Shown: piece after piece, positions 32,205 to 42,763 of the stretch
Position numbering within the stretch: position 1 is the first letter of the stretch
Layout: every line of letters starts with the position of its first letter
DNA from: Polycladomyces abyssicola
GTDB lineage: Bacteria; Bacillota; Bacilli; Thermoactinomycetales; JIR-001
Assembly: GCF_018326425.1 (NCBI RefSeq)
Contig: NZ_AP024601.1
Span: 1,290,001-1,354,000, forward strand
DNA length: 64,000 nt
Direction of reading: 5' to 3'
Notes under the pieces: model-generated
What the model saw: only the letters and a program-made list of their open reading frames with translations
The model's database searches: none
What the model was told of the DNA's origin: nothing
Translations under genes and position numbers: made by a program

Positions 32205-33930
32205 TCCTGCTACAAAAGGGCCGACTGAGCCGATCGCATCCCGGCGCGTGATATCGGACAAGGGATTCACCCTGTTGCTACTGATTCCGGTCATCCTGGT
32301 GTTGGTCTCTTATGTGTTATATCCGAGCCTGAAGACCTTGGCTGAGAGCGTGTGGATGAAGGGGGAGTTCACCCTTGAAAACTATAAGCGCTTCTTCAGC
32401 CCGGAGAGTCTCTCCAACCTGGAAGCGCTGTGGAACAGTTTCTACATCTCCCTGTTGAGTGTCCTGTTGAGTGCCTTGATCGGCGTGCCACTTGCTTTCA
32501 TCTTCAACCGCTATGATTTCCCAGGACGCCGCTTCTTCGCGACGGCAGCGATCATGCCCATCGTGCTGCCCCCTCTGGTCGGGGTGATGTCCTTTATGTT
32601 CCTCTACGGGGAGTCGGGATTGGTAACACGAACGATTCAGGACTGGTTCAACATGGACGAAGCGCCCTTCAAGCTGAGCGGGGTTGCCGGCATCCTGCTG
32701 GTCCATGCCTACACCATGTACGTCTACTTTTACATGACCGTCTCCTCGGCCATCAAGGGCTTGAATCCCTCCTTGGAAGAGGCGGCCACCAACCTCGGTG
32801 CGGGCCGGTGGACCGTTTTCCGTCGAGTGACGCTACCGCTGTTGACCCCCGCGCTGGTGGCAGCGTCCCTGTTGGTGTTCATGACGTCGATGGCCTCGTT
32901 TTCTGCTCCTTTTCTGTTGGCCGGAGGGTTCAGGGTACTTAGCCTGCAGATTTATTTCTCCAAAATCAACGGCGATCTGGACATGGCCGCTACGCAGTCG
33001 GTCATCCTGTCCGTCATCTCCATCTCATTTTTACTGGTGATGCGGTGGTATCAGGGAAGACGGGATTACCGGGTGTCGGAGAAGGGGGTTAGCACCCACC
33101 GTCGAGAAGTCAGTAATCCTTGGGTCAAGTGGCCCTTGGTCATCGTCGGGGTGACCGGAGTGGTGTTCCTGCTACTTCCCCATATCACGCTGGCGATTTT
33201 GTCCCTGGTCCCTGAAGGATCCTGGACCTATCAGACCTACCCTACGCGGTTTAGCCTGGAAAACTACATATTGCTTATGAAGGATCCCCATATTTGGAAG
33301 CCGATCCGAAACAGCCTGTGGATGGCGGCGCTGGCGACGGCGGGAAATTTTCTCTTCGGCATTTTAACCTCTTATGTGTTGGTGAAGAGGAAATTCCGCG
33401 GAAAGAACGTCTTGGACGTGATGGTGATGCTCCCCTGGTCCCTGCCAGCGACGGTAGTGGCGATGAACATGATCCTGGCATTCAATGTGCCCACCCCCTT
33501 CACCTTCGGTAAGGTTCTGGTGGGGACCTTCTGGATTTTGCCCTTGGCCTATTTCATCCGCCACATCCCCCTGGTGGTTCGTTCAACCAACGCGGCCCTG
33601 GAGCAGCTGGACGACTCCCTGGAGGAAGCCGCCCGCAACTTGGGCGCCCGTTGGTTCACCACCTTTAGAAGAGTAATTCTGCCCATCATCCTGCCGGGGA
33701 TCATGGCTGGCACTCTGCTCGCCTTTGTAACCGCTGTGGGAGAATTCGTCTCCTCGGTGATGCTTTACACCATCGACAACCGTCCCATCTCCATCGAGAT
33801 CATGAACCAGCTGCGCATGTTCAACTTGGGGCAGGCGGCAGCATATGCGATGTACCAGATTATCCTTATCGGGGTGGTTCTGTTGATCTCCAATCGTTTC
33901 TTCGGAGTCAAGGCGGAGAATTCTCTCTGA
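32197..33930 (+). CDS. ABC transporter permease, two fused BPD modules (FbpB-like)
   Basis: 577 residues with about twelve spans, made of two permease modules in one chain. Each carries the EAA loop that contacts the ATPase: LEEAATNLGAGRWTVFRRV (about 197-215) and LEEAARNLGARWFTTFRRV (about 475-493). Fused permeases of this size are typical of ferric-ion type importers. ATG 32197 overlaps the end of the ATPase gene by 8 bases, indicating translational coupling. Confidence 0.93.
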   Translation: MINPATKGPTEPIASRRVISDKGFTLLLLIPVILVLVSYVLYPSLKTLAESVWMKGEFTLENYKRFFSPESLSNLEALWNSFYISLLSVLLSALIGVPLAFIFNRYDFPGRRFFATAAIMPIVLPPLVGVMSFMFLYGESGLVTRTIQDWFNMDEAPFKLSGVAGILLVHAYTMYVYFYMTVSSAIKGLNPSLEEAATNLGAGRWTVFRRVTLPLLTPALVAASLLVFMTSMASFSAPFLLAGGFRVLSLQIYFSKINGDLDMAATQSVILSVISISFLLVMRWYQGRRDYRVSEKGVSTHRREVSNPWVKWPLVIVGVTGVVFLLLPHITLAILSLVPEGSWTYQTYPTRFSLENYILLMKDPHIWKPIRNSLWMAALATAGNFLFGILTSYVLVKRKFRGKNVLDVMVMLPWSLPATVVAMNMILAFNVPTPFTFGKVLVGTFWILPLAYFIRHIPLVVRSTNAALEQLDDSLEEAARNLGARWFTTFRRVILPIILPGIMAGTLLAFVTAVGEFVSSVMLYTIDNRPISIEIMNQLRMFNLGQAAAYAMYQIILIGVVLLISNRFFGVKAENSL

Positions 33931-33972
33931 CGGATGACAAATCTCAATCCAATTTCCAAGGGGGATGTTCGG

Positions 33973-35493
33973 ATGAGCAAACGGGAGGAGTGGTTGAAAA
34001 AAGACGGTGCGACTTTTCCGGGAAATACCTATGTGGAGTGTCTGTTGAAACCGGTTTTCAACTATCAGAGGGATAACCTGTTTTCCGCCATGTTCCAGGT
34101 GCACCGGGCTCATGTGCTGATGCTCTGTGATCGTGGGATCTTGTCGACGGAGCAGACCGCTCGGATCCTGGATGCCGTTGAAAGGGTGGCTGTCTGCGAT
34201 CCTGCTGTTCTCCGGTACGATTCTCACTTTGAGGATCTGTTTTTCATGATGGAGGCGCGTCTGACCGAGGAGTTGGGAGCGGATCTGGCGGGGAACATGC
34301 ACATCGCCCGCAGCCGGAACGACATGGGGGTGACCATGTATCGCCTCACCTTGCGCGATCAACTGCTGGAAATCCTGGATGTTTTGACGGATCTTCGTGA
34401 ATCTCTGTTGGAAGTAGCCGGAGAGCATCTGGAGACAGTGATGCCCGCATACACCCACACCCAGCCGGCTCAGCCCACCACTCTCGGTCATTACCTCCTT
34501 GCAGTCCAAGATGTACTGACCCGGGATACTGAGAGGGTCTGGGCCGCCTTTCATACCGTGAATCAAAGCCCTATGGGAGCCGCCGCCATCACGACGACCG
34601 GTTTCGACATCTGTCGGGATTCCGTCCGGAAATACCTGGGGTTTGAAGGCATAGTGGAAAACTCCTACGACGCCATCGCCGGAGCAGATTATCTGTTGGA
34701 AGCGGCGGTGGCGATCATGATGCTGATGACGAACATGGGCCGCTGGATACAGGATCTGCTGTTGTTCTGTACCCGGGAGTTCGAAGCGGTCAAAGTGGCC
34801 GACCCCTATGTTCAGATCAGCAGCATCATGCCGCAAAAGCGAAATCCGGTTTCCGTGGAACATTCCCGTTCCATCGCCAGCAGTGCCACTGCCGACGCAC
34901 AGGCGGTCTTTACGATGGTGCACAACACGCCGTTCGGCGACATCGTGGACACCGAGGATGACCTGCAGCCTCACCTGTACAGAGCCATCGATAAAGCCCA
35001 TCGAGTACTGAAACTGATGAACGCAGTGGTGAGTACTCTGGAAGTCAACCGTGAGCGTTTGATGAAACGAGCACGGGAAGGTTACATCACGATCACGGAG
35101 CTGGCCGACGCCATGGTACGGGAGAAAAAGGTTTCTTTCCGAATTGCCCACCGGATCGCCGGCCTCGTCGTGAAAAAAGCCTGTCAACGTCATTTGAAAC
35201 TGGATGAGGTTTCTCCGGAGTTGATCAAAGAAGCCTCCCGTGAAGTGATGGGGAGCGAGATTACCTTCACAGAAGAAGAGCTAAAAAAGATTTGCGATCC
35301 TGTCCATTTCATTGCGGTGCGCAAATGTCCGGGAGGGCCGAGTCCGGGGGAAGCAGCGAGGATGCTGCGGGATCGGAAGGAAAAACTGTTCGACGATCGG
35401 ACTGAGCTACAACGATACAAAAATCGGATCCAATCCGCACAGGACAGCATGAAAGAACGGATCCGGCAATTGACGGCGACGCTGTCGTCATAA
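33973..35493 (+). CDS. Argininosuccinate-lyase-like C-N lyase (fumarase/aspartase superfamily)
   Basis: 506 residues, about 40 longer than ordinary ArgH. It has the superfamily signature SSIMPQKRNP (about 278-287) and conserved ARSRNDM (about 113) and THTQPAQPTTLGHY (about 158-171). Normal ArgH carries KKNPD after MPQ; here it is KRNPVSVEHSR, and no argG is nearby. The enzyme would reversibly eliminate fumarate from an N-succinyl-type amine. It is the last gene of the ABC importer operon (42 bases after the permease), so the substrate may be what the importer brings in. ATG 33973 has AAGGGGG 9-10 bases upstream; ATG 33934 has no ribosome-binding site. Confidence 0.82.
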   Translation: MSKREEWLKKDGATFPGNTYVECLLKPVFNYQRDNLFSAMFQVHRAHVLMLCDRGILSTEQTARILDAVERVAVCDPAVLRYDSHFEDLFFMMEARLTEELGADLAGNMHIARSRNDMGVTMYRLTLRDQLLEILDVLTDLRESLLEVAGEHLETVMPAYTHTQPAQPTTLGHYLLAVQDVLTRDTERVWAAFHTVNQSPMGAAAITTTGFDICRDSVRKYLGFEGIVENSYDAIAGADYLLEAAVAIMMLMTNMGRWIQDLLLFCTREFEAVKVADPYVQISSIMPQKRNPVSVEHSRSIASSATADAQAVFTMVHNTPFGDIVDTEDDLQPHLYRAIDKAHRVLKLMNAVVSTLEVNRERLMKRAREGYITITELADAMVREKKVSFRIAHRIAGLVVKKACQRHLKLDEVSPELIKEASREVMGSEITFTEEELKKICDPVHFIAVRKCPGGPSPGEAARMLRDRKEKLFDDRTELQRYKNRIQSAQDSMKERIRQLTATLSS

Positions 35494-35517
35494 ATTCCAA
35501 TTATCAGGATTTCCAGG

Positions 35518-35555
35518 CTGCCAATACCGTATCGCGGTCGGCGGTCTTTTTTATG
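35518..35555 (+). terminator. Probable terminator of the ABC-lyase operon
   Basis: GCC-ACCG-loop-CGGT-GGC type stem followed by GGTCTTTTTT. Confidence 0.55.
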
Positions 35556-35634
35556 TCAGAAATGTCCTTATGGGAAAACAGATATTGCGGAAAAATTGTT
35601 AAACTATCGGGATTAAACCTGCTTGATCCTGATG

Positions 35635-35916
35635 TTATCCACTATGGGAGGATTTCACTCTTTTTTCCAATTTCACGATCAGGCTTTGAAGTAAATTAAT
35701 TTCATATTCATTCCTACAATTGCAAGCATCTTCAAGGTAATCTGATAATTTTTCGATCAAGTAATTGTATTCTCTTCTGTCAAAAGAAAGATGAGGATTC
35801 TCCAATTTATTCAGAATGGAAAGGTTGAGGCCCTGCTCCTTCCCTATTGTCGTCCGTTGCAGTGAGGATATATATTTACGCAAATAGAGACGTTCTTGCA
35901 TGGTGATGTTGCACAT
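35635..35916 (-). CDS. Small hypothetical protein, 93 aa
   Basis: Unrecognised. ATG 35916 follows GAGGAGG by 8 bases, a near-ideal ribosome-binding site, and the gene has its own direction opposite to both neighbours. The product is predicted alpha-helical and charged (YNYLIEKLSDYLEDACNCRN in the middle, ending LIVKLEKRVKSSHSG), perhaps a helical-bundle regulatory or sporulation protein. No membrane span. Confidence 0.65.
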   Translation of the reverse strand: MCNITMQERLYLRKYISSLQRTTIGKEQGLNLSILNKLENPHLSFDRREYNYLIEKLSDYLEDACNCRNEYEINLLQSLIVKLEKRVKSSHSG

Positions 35917-35999
35917 CGATCCAACCTCCTCATCTTTGTGATCAGTGACTGGTACTATTATATGTCGCGCTTAGTGGGTGACTTACTAGTCTCTTCTTA

Positions 36000-36113
36000 T
36001 AATTCTTTGTCCTGCTTTTATTTCCCTATCATATGTACAAATAGTAATAATATTATGTATAATATATGATGTACGATATATGATCATGAGCATGATTGGA
36101 AAGGAGGGACGAT
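36000..36113 (+). promoter_or_regulatory. Promoter/operator region of the GntR regulator
   Basis: Very AT-rich with TATAAT at about 36057-36062 and several imperfect palindromes around GTAC (TCATATGTAC near 36030, GATGTACGATATATGATC near 36068), a layout expected for autoregulation by a GntR/FCD protein. The exact operator cannot be fixed by eye. Confidence 0.4.
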
Positions 36114-36767
36114 GTGGAGCTATTTCTATCAAATCCGAAGCCGCTCAAAGTACAAGCGTATACAGTTTTAAAAGAAGCGATTATACGCGGGATATTGAAG
36201 GATAACGAGATGATCACAGAGCGAGTGGCCTTAGAGAGGTTCGGCATCAGCCGCACTCCCTTCCGTGAAGCTGTTCAAACGCTTGAAGCAGAAGGATGGG
36301 TCTATAACATCCCCTATAAAGGGGCCTTTATCTCTCCGATTACCATCAAGGATATCCATGATGTATTTGAATTGCGTTTTATGTTGGAAATCGGCGTAGT
36401 CCGTAAAATTCAGCAAACGATCAACCGGAAAAACTTGGATCAATTGCAAGCGATCACGGCAGCGATGAATACAGATCCGTCGCAAATGAGCGATGTTGAT
36501 TTCATGCTATTGGACAAAGATTTTCACCAAGTGTTGTTCGAACTTACGGATAACGAACGGTTGATCTCCGTCTTTAAACAAACGTCCGACCTGATTCGCC
36601 GGATTGGCATGCGGGTTTTACACCGAGAGTCAAGGCGCGAAGAAGTTGTTCGTGAACATCGGAGAATTATAGAAGGACTCCAAAACGGAACGGCAGAGCA
36701 AGAAATGGAGCAACATTTAAATAAACAGAAACAATCCTTTATTGAATTGTATCAAGGTGAAAAATAA
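36114..36767 (+). CDS. GntR-family transcriptional regulator, FadR/FCD subfamily
   Basis: 217 residues: N-terminal winged helix (about 10-72) with ALERFGISRTPFREAVQTLE as recognition region, and a helical FCD ligand domain (about 80-210). Members of this subfamily respond to small carboxylates such as glycolate, lactate or pyruvate, which suits its place directly before the glycolate oxidase genes. GTG 36114 lies 6 bases after AAGGAGG; TTG 36096 would overlap that site. Probably a repressor relieved by glycolate (inference). Confidence 0.88.
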   Translation: MELFLSNPKPLKVQAYTVLKEAIIRGILKDNEMITERVALERFGISRTPFREAVQTLEAEGWVYNIPYKGAFISPITIKDIHDVFELRFMLEIGVVRKIQQTINRKNLDQLQAITAAMNTDPSQMSDVDFMLLDKDFHQVLFELTDNERLISVFKQTSDLIRRIGMRVLHRESRREEVVREHRRIIEGLQNGTAEQEMEQHLNKQKQSFIELYQGEK

Positions 36768-36816
36768 CAGACTCGCGCCATTATCTTCTTTGATTACGGG
36801 AGAGAGGGCTGTTACC

Positions 36817-38166
36817 GTGAGTAAAAGCGATTTAACCAAAACGGACATAAGCCGGTTGATCGAACAGTTGGGGACAGACAAAGTGAAAATCTTTCCGGGT
36901 AAGGGTTCTGAATACGGTTCAGCCAGTGATTGGGTCGTGTTTGCCGAATCGGAGCAAGAGGCGGTCAAAGTGATCCGATGGGCCGGCGAATCTCAAGTGT
37001 CAATTTTGCCCGAAGGCCAGGGGGCACTCGCAGGTTACGGTAATCCTGTTTGTAAAGAGGCAGTCACCTTATCTTTGGCCAAATTAAATCAGGTTACAGA
37101 ACATTCGGTTGGCGACTTAACGGTTACAGTGCAAGCGGGCACGCTACTCAGTCATTTACAAGCGGTATTGAAGGAAAAAGGCCAGATGCTGCCGCTTGAT
37201 CCGGGTTGGCCGGAGATAAGAACGGCAGGGGGGATCGTGGCTGCGGCCCTGACAGGACCAAAACGGTTAAAGTACGGAACTCCGCGCGATTGGGTTATCG
37301 GTCTCAGGGTGATTTTGGCCGATGGCCAGGTAATTCGTACCGGCGGCAAAGTCGTCAAAAACGTCGCCGGATACGATATGAATAAATTGTTCGTCGGTTC
37401 GTTCGGGACCTTGGGGGTCATTACGGAGTGCACATTTAAATTGCGCCCCCTTCCTCCTGAGGAAACGGTGATCATTTTGGAACATTCGGATGTGAACGCC
37501 CTGTTGCGGCTCAGCCGTCGCATATTGGATTCTTCATTGGAACCGTCGGCGATAGAGATTGTTAATTCCTCGGTGTTATCAACCCTTTTGCCAGGTGATC
37601 ATGCGACGTTCGGATTGATGATCGGCTTTGAAGACGAAACCAAAGCTGTGGACAAAGAACAAGATCAAGTTGTGAAATGGGCAAAGGAAGAAGGAATAAG
37701 GGTTCGGGAGACTCTTCGAAACGATTGGGCGGCAGCGTTATGGCAGTTCTTTGGTGAGCTTATGCCCCACGCCAAAGGTTCGGAAAGTTCGGCTGCGAAA
37801 ATCGCTGTGAAGATAAGTACCCTTCCCGATCAAGCGGCCGCTGCTGTTCAAATGATTCACTATCTGGCGGAAGAGCTGGGGATTGATGCGATGATTCACG
37901 GGGGAACGGGCACGGGAATTACGCTTGCCGTGTTGCAGCCGAAACAGGATCAGTGGGCAATCGCAAAAGAACTTATCCAAAAAGTCAGGCAACGTATAGA
38001 AGAGCAGCTTGGTTATGTGGTCATCCTACATGCCCCTTCCTTTTTTAAAGAGCTCATTCCCGTTTGGGGAAAAACACCAGCCGGACTGTTTCTCATGCGG
38101 AAGATCAAAGCCCAATTAGATCCGGAAGGGCGATTTAATCCGGGAAGATGGGTAGGAGGGATATAA
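36817..38166 (+). CDS. glcE: Glycolate oxidase subunit GlcE-like FAD-binding protein
   Basis: 449 residues. FAD PCMH-type domain with VSILPEGQGALAGYG (about 63-77), LPLDPGWPEIRTAGGIVAAA (about 127-146) and GGKVVKNVAGYDMNKLFVGS (about 177-196), the classical GlcE pattern. With GlcD and GlcF it forms the membrane-linked complex that oxidises glycolate to glyoxylate and passes electrons to the respiratory chain. GTG 36817 lies 8 bases after GAGAGGG. It is followed after only 3 bases by the GlcF-GlcD fusion. Confidence 0.9.
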   Translation: MSKSDLTKTDISRLIEQLGTDKVKIFPGKGSEYGSASDWVVFAESEQEAVKVIRWAGESQVSILPEGQGALAGYGNPVCKEAVTLSLAKLNQVTEHSVGDLTVTVQAGTLLSHLQAVLKEKGQMLPLDPGWPEIRTAGGIVAAALTGPKRLKYGTPRDWVIGLRVILADGQVIRTGGKVVKNVAGYDMNKLFVGSFGTLGVITECTFKLRPLPPEETVIILEHSDVNALLRLSRRILDSSLEPSAIEIVNSSVLSTLLPGDHATFGLMIGFEDETKAVDKEQDQVVKWAKEEGIRVRETLRNDWAAALWQFFGELMPHAKGSESSAAKIAVKISTLPDQAAAAVQMIHYLAEELGIDAMIHGGTGTGITLAVLQPKQDQWAIAKELIQKVRQRIEEQLGYVVILHAPSFFKELIPVWGKTPAGLFLMRKIKAQLDPEGRFNPGRWVGGI

Positions 38167-38169
38167 ATC

Positions 38170-40974
38170 ATGTCCGATCCGATAAAGGAAACGAAACCAT
38201 TAACGGGATTTCCGTTTGCCGATCCGCCAGACCCGGATAAGTGGTCGAAATGCATTCATTGCGGAATGTGTTTGGATGCATGCCCCACCTATCAGGAAGA
38301 GAAATTGGAAGCTCATTCTCCGCGTGGCCGCGTTCATTTGATTAAAGCGGCAGGTGAAGGGCGGCTAAAGTTAAACCAAGGTTTATATGACCCGGTTTTT
38401 CAGTGCTTGGATTGCCGTGCGTGCGAAACTGCTTGTCCATCAGGAGTAGAGGTCGGAGCCTTGATTGAAGAAGCGCGCGGCCAACTTTATCAGGTGATGC
38501 CTCCCAAAGGACTTAGGGGGATGATCAACCGAATCTTTTTAAGGCATTTGTTTCCCCATCCCGCACGTCTGTATTGGCTGGGCCGATTGTTGAGATTTTA
38601 CCAACGATCGGGTCTTCAGGCTTTGGCACGAAAAATAGGGATTCTTCGTTTATTCCCTGCGCACATTCGGGATATGGAGGCCGTCCTGCCGCAGATCCCG
38701 GCTCAATTTTCCCGGCAGACTCTGGCTGAAGTAACCCCGGCGCTTGGGGAAAAGCGTTATCGTGTTGCCATTTTAACAGGGTGTGTGATGGATGTTTTAT
38801 ACGCCGGGATTAATGAGGCAACGGTGCGGGTGCTAAGCCGTAACGGCTCTGAGGTGGTGGTGCCGCGGGGGCAGGTTTGTTGCGGTGCCCTGCAAGTGCA
38901 TGCCGGAGACCGGGAGACAGCGAAAAAATTAGCCAAACAAAATATTGACGCGTTTTTGCAAGCAGATGTTGATCGAATCATTGTGAATGCGGCCGGATGC
39001 GGGTCAGCGATGAAAGAATACGATGAACTTCTTAAGCACGATCCGGATTACAAAGATAAGGCAAAGGAATTTGTCAAAAAAGTTCAAGATGTATCCTCTT
39101 TCTTATGTGAAATCGGCTTTCAACCGCCAACGGGAAGGGTTCAAGAAACAGTCACCTATCACGAAGCGTGTCATTTGGTCCACGGACAAAAAGTGAGAAA
39201 CCAGCCGCGTGAACTGCTTAAACAAATCCCCGGGCTTACTTTGGTTGAAATGCCCAACGCGGATCGCTGCTGCGGGAGTGCCGGGATTTATAACCTGACT
39301 TATCCGGATATGGCGGGCCGTCTTCTTGAGCGAAAAATGGATGACGTTCCGCAAGAAGTGGATAGGATTGTGATGGGGAATCCTGGTTGCATGTTGCAGA
39401 TCGCGATGGGAGTTCATCAGCGTGGTGGACGGGAACGCGTCGTGCATACGATTGAATTGTTGGACGAGGCTTACCGGCGCGGGGAGCAGAGCGAGCTGAA
39501 GACGGATGGCACAATAGATGACGACCAAAATCAAGAACTGATTGCCGCACTGAAGCGCTGTGTCGGGAACGACGCGGTCCTTTACCGCCATGAAGATCTA
39601 CTGGCCTATGAATGTGATGCATATACCCTGAAAAAGGTGGTTCCGCGTGCGGTCGTTTTTCCCGGTAGTACAGAAGAGACAGCCGAGGTTGTTCGCTTGC
39701 TCTCGAAACGGGGAATTCCTTTTATCCCGCGCGGGGCCGGAACCGGCTTGAGCGGAGGAGCCACTCCTACGGGAGGGGAAGTAATCATCAGTTTGGCGAG
39801 GATGAATCGCCTTTTGGAAATCGACCTTCTGAATAGACGGGCTGTGGTGCAACCGGGATATATCAATCTGCATTTAACTGAGGCCGTCGCCGATCGCGGT
39901 TACTATTATGCACCGGATCCCTCGAGTCAGCAGGCATGTACGATCGGAGGAAATGTCGGTGAAAATGCGGGTGGAGCTCATTGTCTCAAATATGGTGTCA
40001 CCACAAACCATGTACTTGGTTTGACGATGGTTTTACCCGACGGGCAAATCGTTCAACTCGGCGGACTTCCGGATGAGCCAGGCTATGATTTGGTCGGATT
40101 GGTGGTCGGATCGGAAGGGACGATGGGCATTGTGACGGAAATCACGGTCCGGCTTGAGAAAAAACCGGAAGGGGTTCGCACCGTTCTCGCGATGTTTGAT
40201 GAAGTGAGCGAGGCGAGTGAAGCGGTTTCCGACATTATCGCAGCGGGGATATTACCGGCGGCTTTGGAGATGATGGACAATCTGGCGATTGAAGCAGTGG
40301 AAAAAGGAACATTCCCGGTAGGGTATCCGCGTGATCTTGGCGCTGTTTTATTGATTGAAGTAGACGGTATTGCCGAGGCATTGGATGAACAGATTGAACG
40401 CATTGTGGAAGTGTGCCGTAAACACGGAGTGCGGGAAGTGCGACCTGCCTCCTCGGAGGAAGAAAGAAAAAGTTGGTGGAATAACCGTAAAACCGCTTTT
40501 GGCGCAGTCGGAACAATCTCGCCGGATTATCTTGTTCAAGATGGCGTGATTCCCCGCAGCCGCTTGCCGGAAGTTCTGTCCCGGATCGAAAAAATCAGCC
40601 ACGAAAAGGGGGTACGCATTGCCAATGTGTTTCACGCCGGAGATGGAAACCTGCATCCCCTGATCATGTTTGATGCACGAATCCCCGGTGAAGAAGAGCG
40701 GGCCGTACAAGCGGGATCGGAGATATTGCAAGTGTGTGTCGAGGTTGGTGGCAGTATCACCGGAGAACATGGTGTTGGTTTGGAAAAGAGAGACGAAATG
40801 CGGTATTTGTTTTCTGAGAAGGAGATTGCCGTCCAAACCGCGATACGGGAGGTATTCAATCCGAGGAATTTATGTAATCCAGGCAAAATATTCCCTTCCC
40901 CGGCCCGTTGTGCCGAGATGAAGAAGCGGCCCAAAGGAATCGATACCGAAGAAGCTTTGGACGTTCTTTATTGA
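38170..40974 (+). CDS. Fused glycolate oxidase GlcF (iron-sulfur) - GlcD (FAD) protein
   Basis: 934 residues in one uninterrupted frame. N-terminal half is GlcF: two 4Fe-4S motifs [12 protein letters not shown] (from Cys28) and [12 protein letters not shown] (from Cys79), then two CCG domains (Cys237, [11 protein letters not shown]; Cys367, [10 protein letters not shown]). After a short linker (about 435-455) comes Glc[20 protein letters not shown] (about 520-538), the FAD segment [19 protein letters not shown], and a C-terminal FAD-oxidase domain with HAGDGNLHP and [10 protein letters not shown]. Many related fusions run FAD first, iron-sulfur second; here the order is reversed. ATG 38170 has GGAGGG 9 bases upstream. 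Confidence 0.92.
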   Translation: MSDPIKETKPLTGFPFADPPDPDKWSKCIHCGMCLDACPTYQEEKLEAHSPRGRVHLIKAAGEGRLKLNQGLYDPVFQCLDCRACETACPSGVEVGALIEEARGQLYQVMPPKGLRGMINRIFLRHLFPHPARLYWLGRLLRFYQRSGLQALARKIGILRLFPAHIRDMEAVLPQIPAQFSRQTLAEVTPALGEKRYRVAILTGCVMDVLYAGINEATVRVLSRNGSEVVVPRGQVCCGALQVHAGDRETAKKLAKQNIDAFLQADVDRIIVNAAGCGSAMKEYDELLKHDPDYKDKAKEFVKKVQDVSSFLCEIGFQPPTGRVQETVTYHEACHLVHGQKVRNQPRELLKQIPGLTLVEMPNADRCCGSAGIYNLTYPDMAGRLLERKMDDVPQEVDRIVMGNPGCMLQIAMGVHQRGGRERVVHTIELLDEAYRRGEQSELKTDGTIDDDQNQELIAALKRCVGNDAVLYRHEDLLAYECDAYTLKKVVPRAVVFPGSTEETAEVVRLLSKRGIPFIPRGAGTGLSGGATPTGGEVIISLARMNRLLEIDLLNRRAVVQPGYINLHLTEAVADRGYYYAPDPSSQQACTIGGNVGENAGGAHCLKYGVTTNHVLGLTMVLPDGQIVQLGGLPDEPGYDLVGLVVGSEGTMGIVTEITVRLEKKPEGVRTVLAMFDEVSEASEAVSDIIAAGILPAALEMMDNLAIEAVEKGTFPVGYPRDLGAVLLIEVDGIAEALDEQIERIVEVCRKHGVREVRPASSEEERKSWWNNRKTAFGAVGTISPDYLVQDGVIPRSRLPEVLSRIEKISHEKGVRIANVFHAGDGNLHPLIMFDARIPGEEERAVQAGSEILQVCVEVGGSITGEHGVGLEKRDEMRYLFSEKEIAVQTAIREVFNPRNLCNPGKIFPSPARCAEMKKRPKGIDTEEALDVLY

Positions 40975-40997
40975 ACAGAAATGGGAGAGGAGATCGA

Positions 40998-42605
40998 GTG
41001 GGAATGAATACGAGAATTAATCTAAAGGGAGTCGAAGTGACTGCGCCGATTCTTCCGGAGTTTGAAGAGATTTTGACGAATGAGGCACTTGATTTTGTTG
41101 CGGGATTGGCCCGTAAATTCTCCGCTACCCGTGACGCTTTATTGCAAAAGCGTGTAGAGCGGCAGCAAGCCATCGATTCGGGAAAATTGCCGGATTTCTT
41201 GCCCGAAACGGCTTCCATTCGGCAGGGTGACTGGAAAATCGCTCCCGTTCCTGAAGATCTGCAAGATCGGCGGGTGGAAATCACCGGGCCTGCCGGCAAC
41301 CGCAAAATGGTGATCAATGCTCTTAACTCGGGAGCACGTGTGTTTATGGCCGATTTTGAGGATGCAAATTCTCCGACATGGGAGAATACGGTGGGTGGAC
41401 AAGTAAACTTAAGAAAAGCGATCAGGCGGGAGATCGATTTTACTTCCCCGGAAGGGAAAAAGTATGCTTTGAAGGAGAAAATCGCCACCCTTGTCGTTCG
41501 CCCGCGCGGTTGGCATTTGGATGAAAAACACGTCAGGGTAGACGGGAAACCGGTTTCGGCCGGGTTGTTCGATTTCGGATTGTACTTTTTCCACAATGCC
41601 CGTACCTTACTGGAGAATGGTTCGGGGCCTTATTTTTACCTTCCGAAATTAGAAAGTCACTTGGAAGCACGACTGTGGAATGATGTATTTGTTTATGCGC
41701 AGGATGCCTTGGGCATTCCACAAGGAACGATCAAAGCGACAGTGTTGATCGAAACGATTCTAGCGGCGTTTGAAATGGAAGAAATCCTGTATGAACTCCG
41801 GAATCACTCTGCCGGCTTAAACTGCGGCCGCTGGGATTATATTTTCAGTTATTTGAAAGTATTGCGCAATCAACCTGATGTGATCCTCCCAGACCGGCAA
41901 CAGGTGACCATGACCGTGCCGATGATGAGGGCTTACACCTTGTTAGCGATTAAAACCTGCCACAAACGCGGTGCCCATGCCATCGGCGGGATGGCGGCAC
42001 AAATTCCGATCAAAAATGATCCGGAGGCAAACAGAGAAGCCCTGAGAAAGGTAAAAGAGGATAAAGAGCGGGAAGTGCTGGACGGACATGACGGGACATG
42101 GGTTGCGCATCCCGGGTTGGTCCCGGTGGCCAAAGCCGTATTTGACGAAAGGATGCCAAATCCCAACCAATTGGATCGGTTGCGGGAAGATGTTGAGGTT
42201 ACGGCGGAGGATTTATTGCGCGCACCGGAAGGAACCATTACCGAAGCGGGTCTGAGAACAAATATCCGCGTTGGACTGCAGTATATTGAAGAGTGGTTGC
42301 GTGGAAACGGAGCAGTGGCGATTGACCACTTGATGGAGGATGCAGCGACGGCGGAAATTTCCAGGGCCCAGGTTTGGCAATGGATTCGTCATCCCAAAGG
42401 AATACTCGAGGACGGGCGTAAGATCACCTTTTCGTTATTTGAACAAGTCTTGGAAGAAGAGCTAGCGAAAATCAAGGAACGCCTCGGCGAAAGTCGCTTT
42501 ACTGATTCAAAGTATCCTGAAGCGCGTGAACTGTTGATTCACTTAACCAAAAGCGACCGTTTTATCGATTTTCTTACCTTGCCGGGATATGATCGCATCG
42601 CATAG
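40998..42605 (+). CDS. aceB: Malate synthase A
   Basis: About 535 residues. Condenses glyoxylate with acetyl-CoA to malate, so it uses the product of the glycolate oxidase encoded just before. Visible: [15 protein letters not shown] (catalytic TIM-barrel start), [12 protein letters not shown], the [10 protein letters not shown] motif, and the C-terminal helical plug with [16 protein letters not shown] 40998 lies 5 bases after GAGGAG; ATG 41004 is an equally possible start. No isocitrate lyase is in the window, consistent with glycolate rather than acetate use. Confidence 0.94.
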   Translation: MGMNTRINLKGVEVTAPILPEFEEILTNEALDFVAGLARKFSATRDALLQKRVERQQAIDSGKLPDFLPETASIRQGDWKIAPVPEDLQDRRVEITGPAGNRKMVINALNSGARVFMADFEDANSPTWENTVGGQVNLRKAIRREIDFTSPEGKKYALKEKIATLVVRPRGWHLDEKHVRVDGKPVSAGLFDFGLYFFHNARTLLENGSGPYFYLPKLESHLEARLWNDVFVYAQDALGIPQGTIKATVLIETILAAFEMEEILYELRNHSAGLNCGRWDYIFSYLKVLRNQPDVILPDRQQVTMTVPMMRAYTLLAIKTCHKRGAHAIGGMAAQIPIKNDPEANREALRKVKEDKEREVLDGHDGTWVAHPGLVPVAKAVFDERMPNPNQLDRLREDVEVTAEDLLRAPEGTITEAGLRTNIRVGLQYIEEWLRGNGAVAIDHLMEDAATAEISRAQVWQWIRHPKGILEDGRKITFSLFEQVLEEELAKIKERLGESRFTDSKYPEARELLIHLTKSDRFIDFLTLPGYDRIA

Positions 42606-42632
42606 AAGTGTTAAAAATGATCCATGGTTTTT

Positions 42633-42673
42633 GGCCCTGTGTGATATGGACTCACATAGGGTCAATTCCTTTC
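42633..42673 (+). terminator. Hairpin after malate synthase
   Basis: About 12-bp stem GGCCCTgTGTGA / TCACAtAGGGTC followed by a weak T-rich stretch. Confidence 0.55.
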
Positions 42674-42763
42674 AAGGGTCATAACGATCGACTTTCCCTC
42701 ACGATCAAACGAAATACGGTTGCGATTCTCTGGATGAAAAAGTCCTGAACATAGATATCTTCC

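Noticed and set aside
33583-35193. Minus-strand ORF of 536 codons opposite the lyase gene.
   Set aside because: Shadow of a conserved gene with high GC third positions; composition is His/Gln/Arg-rich and no family fits.
33973-35493. Calling this gene argH.
   Set aside because: The family is right, but the altered signature, extra length and importer context make the arginine-pathway name unsafe.
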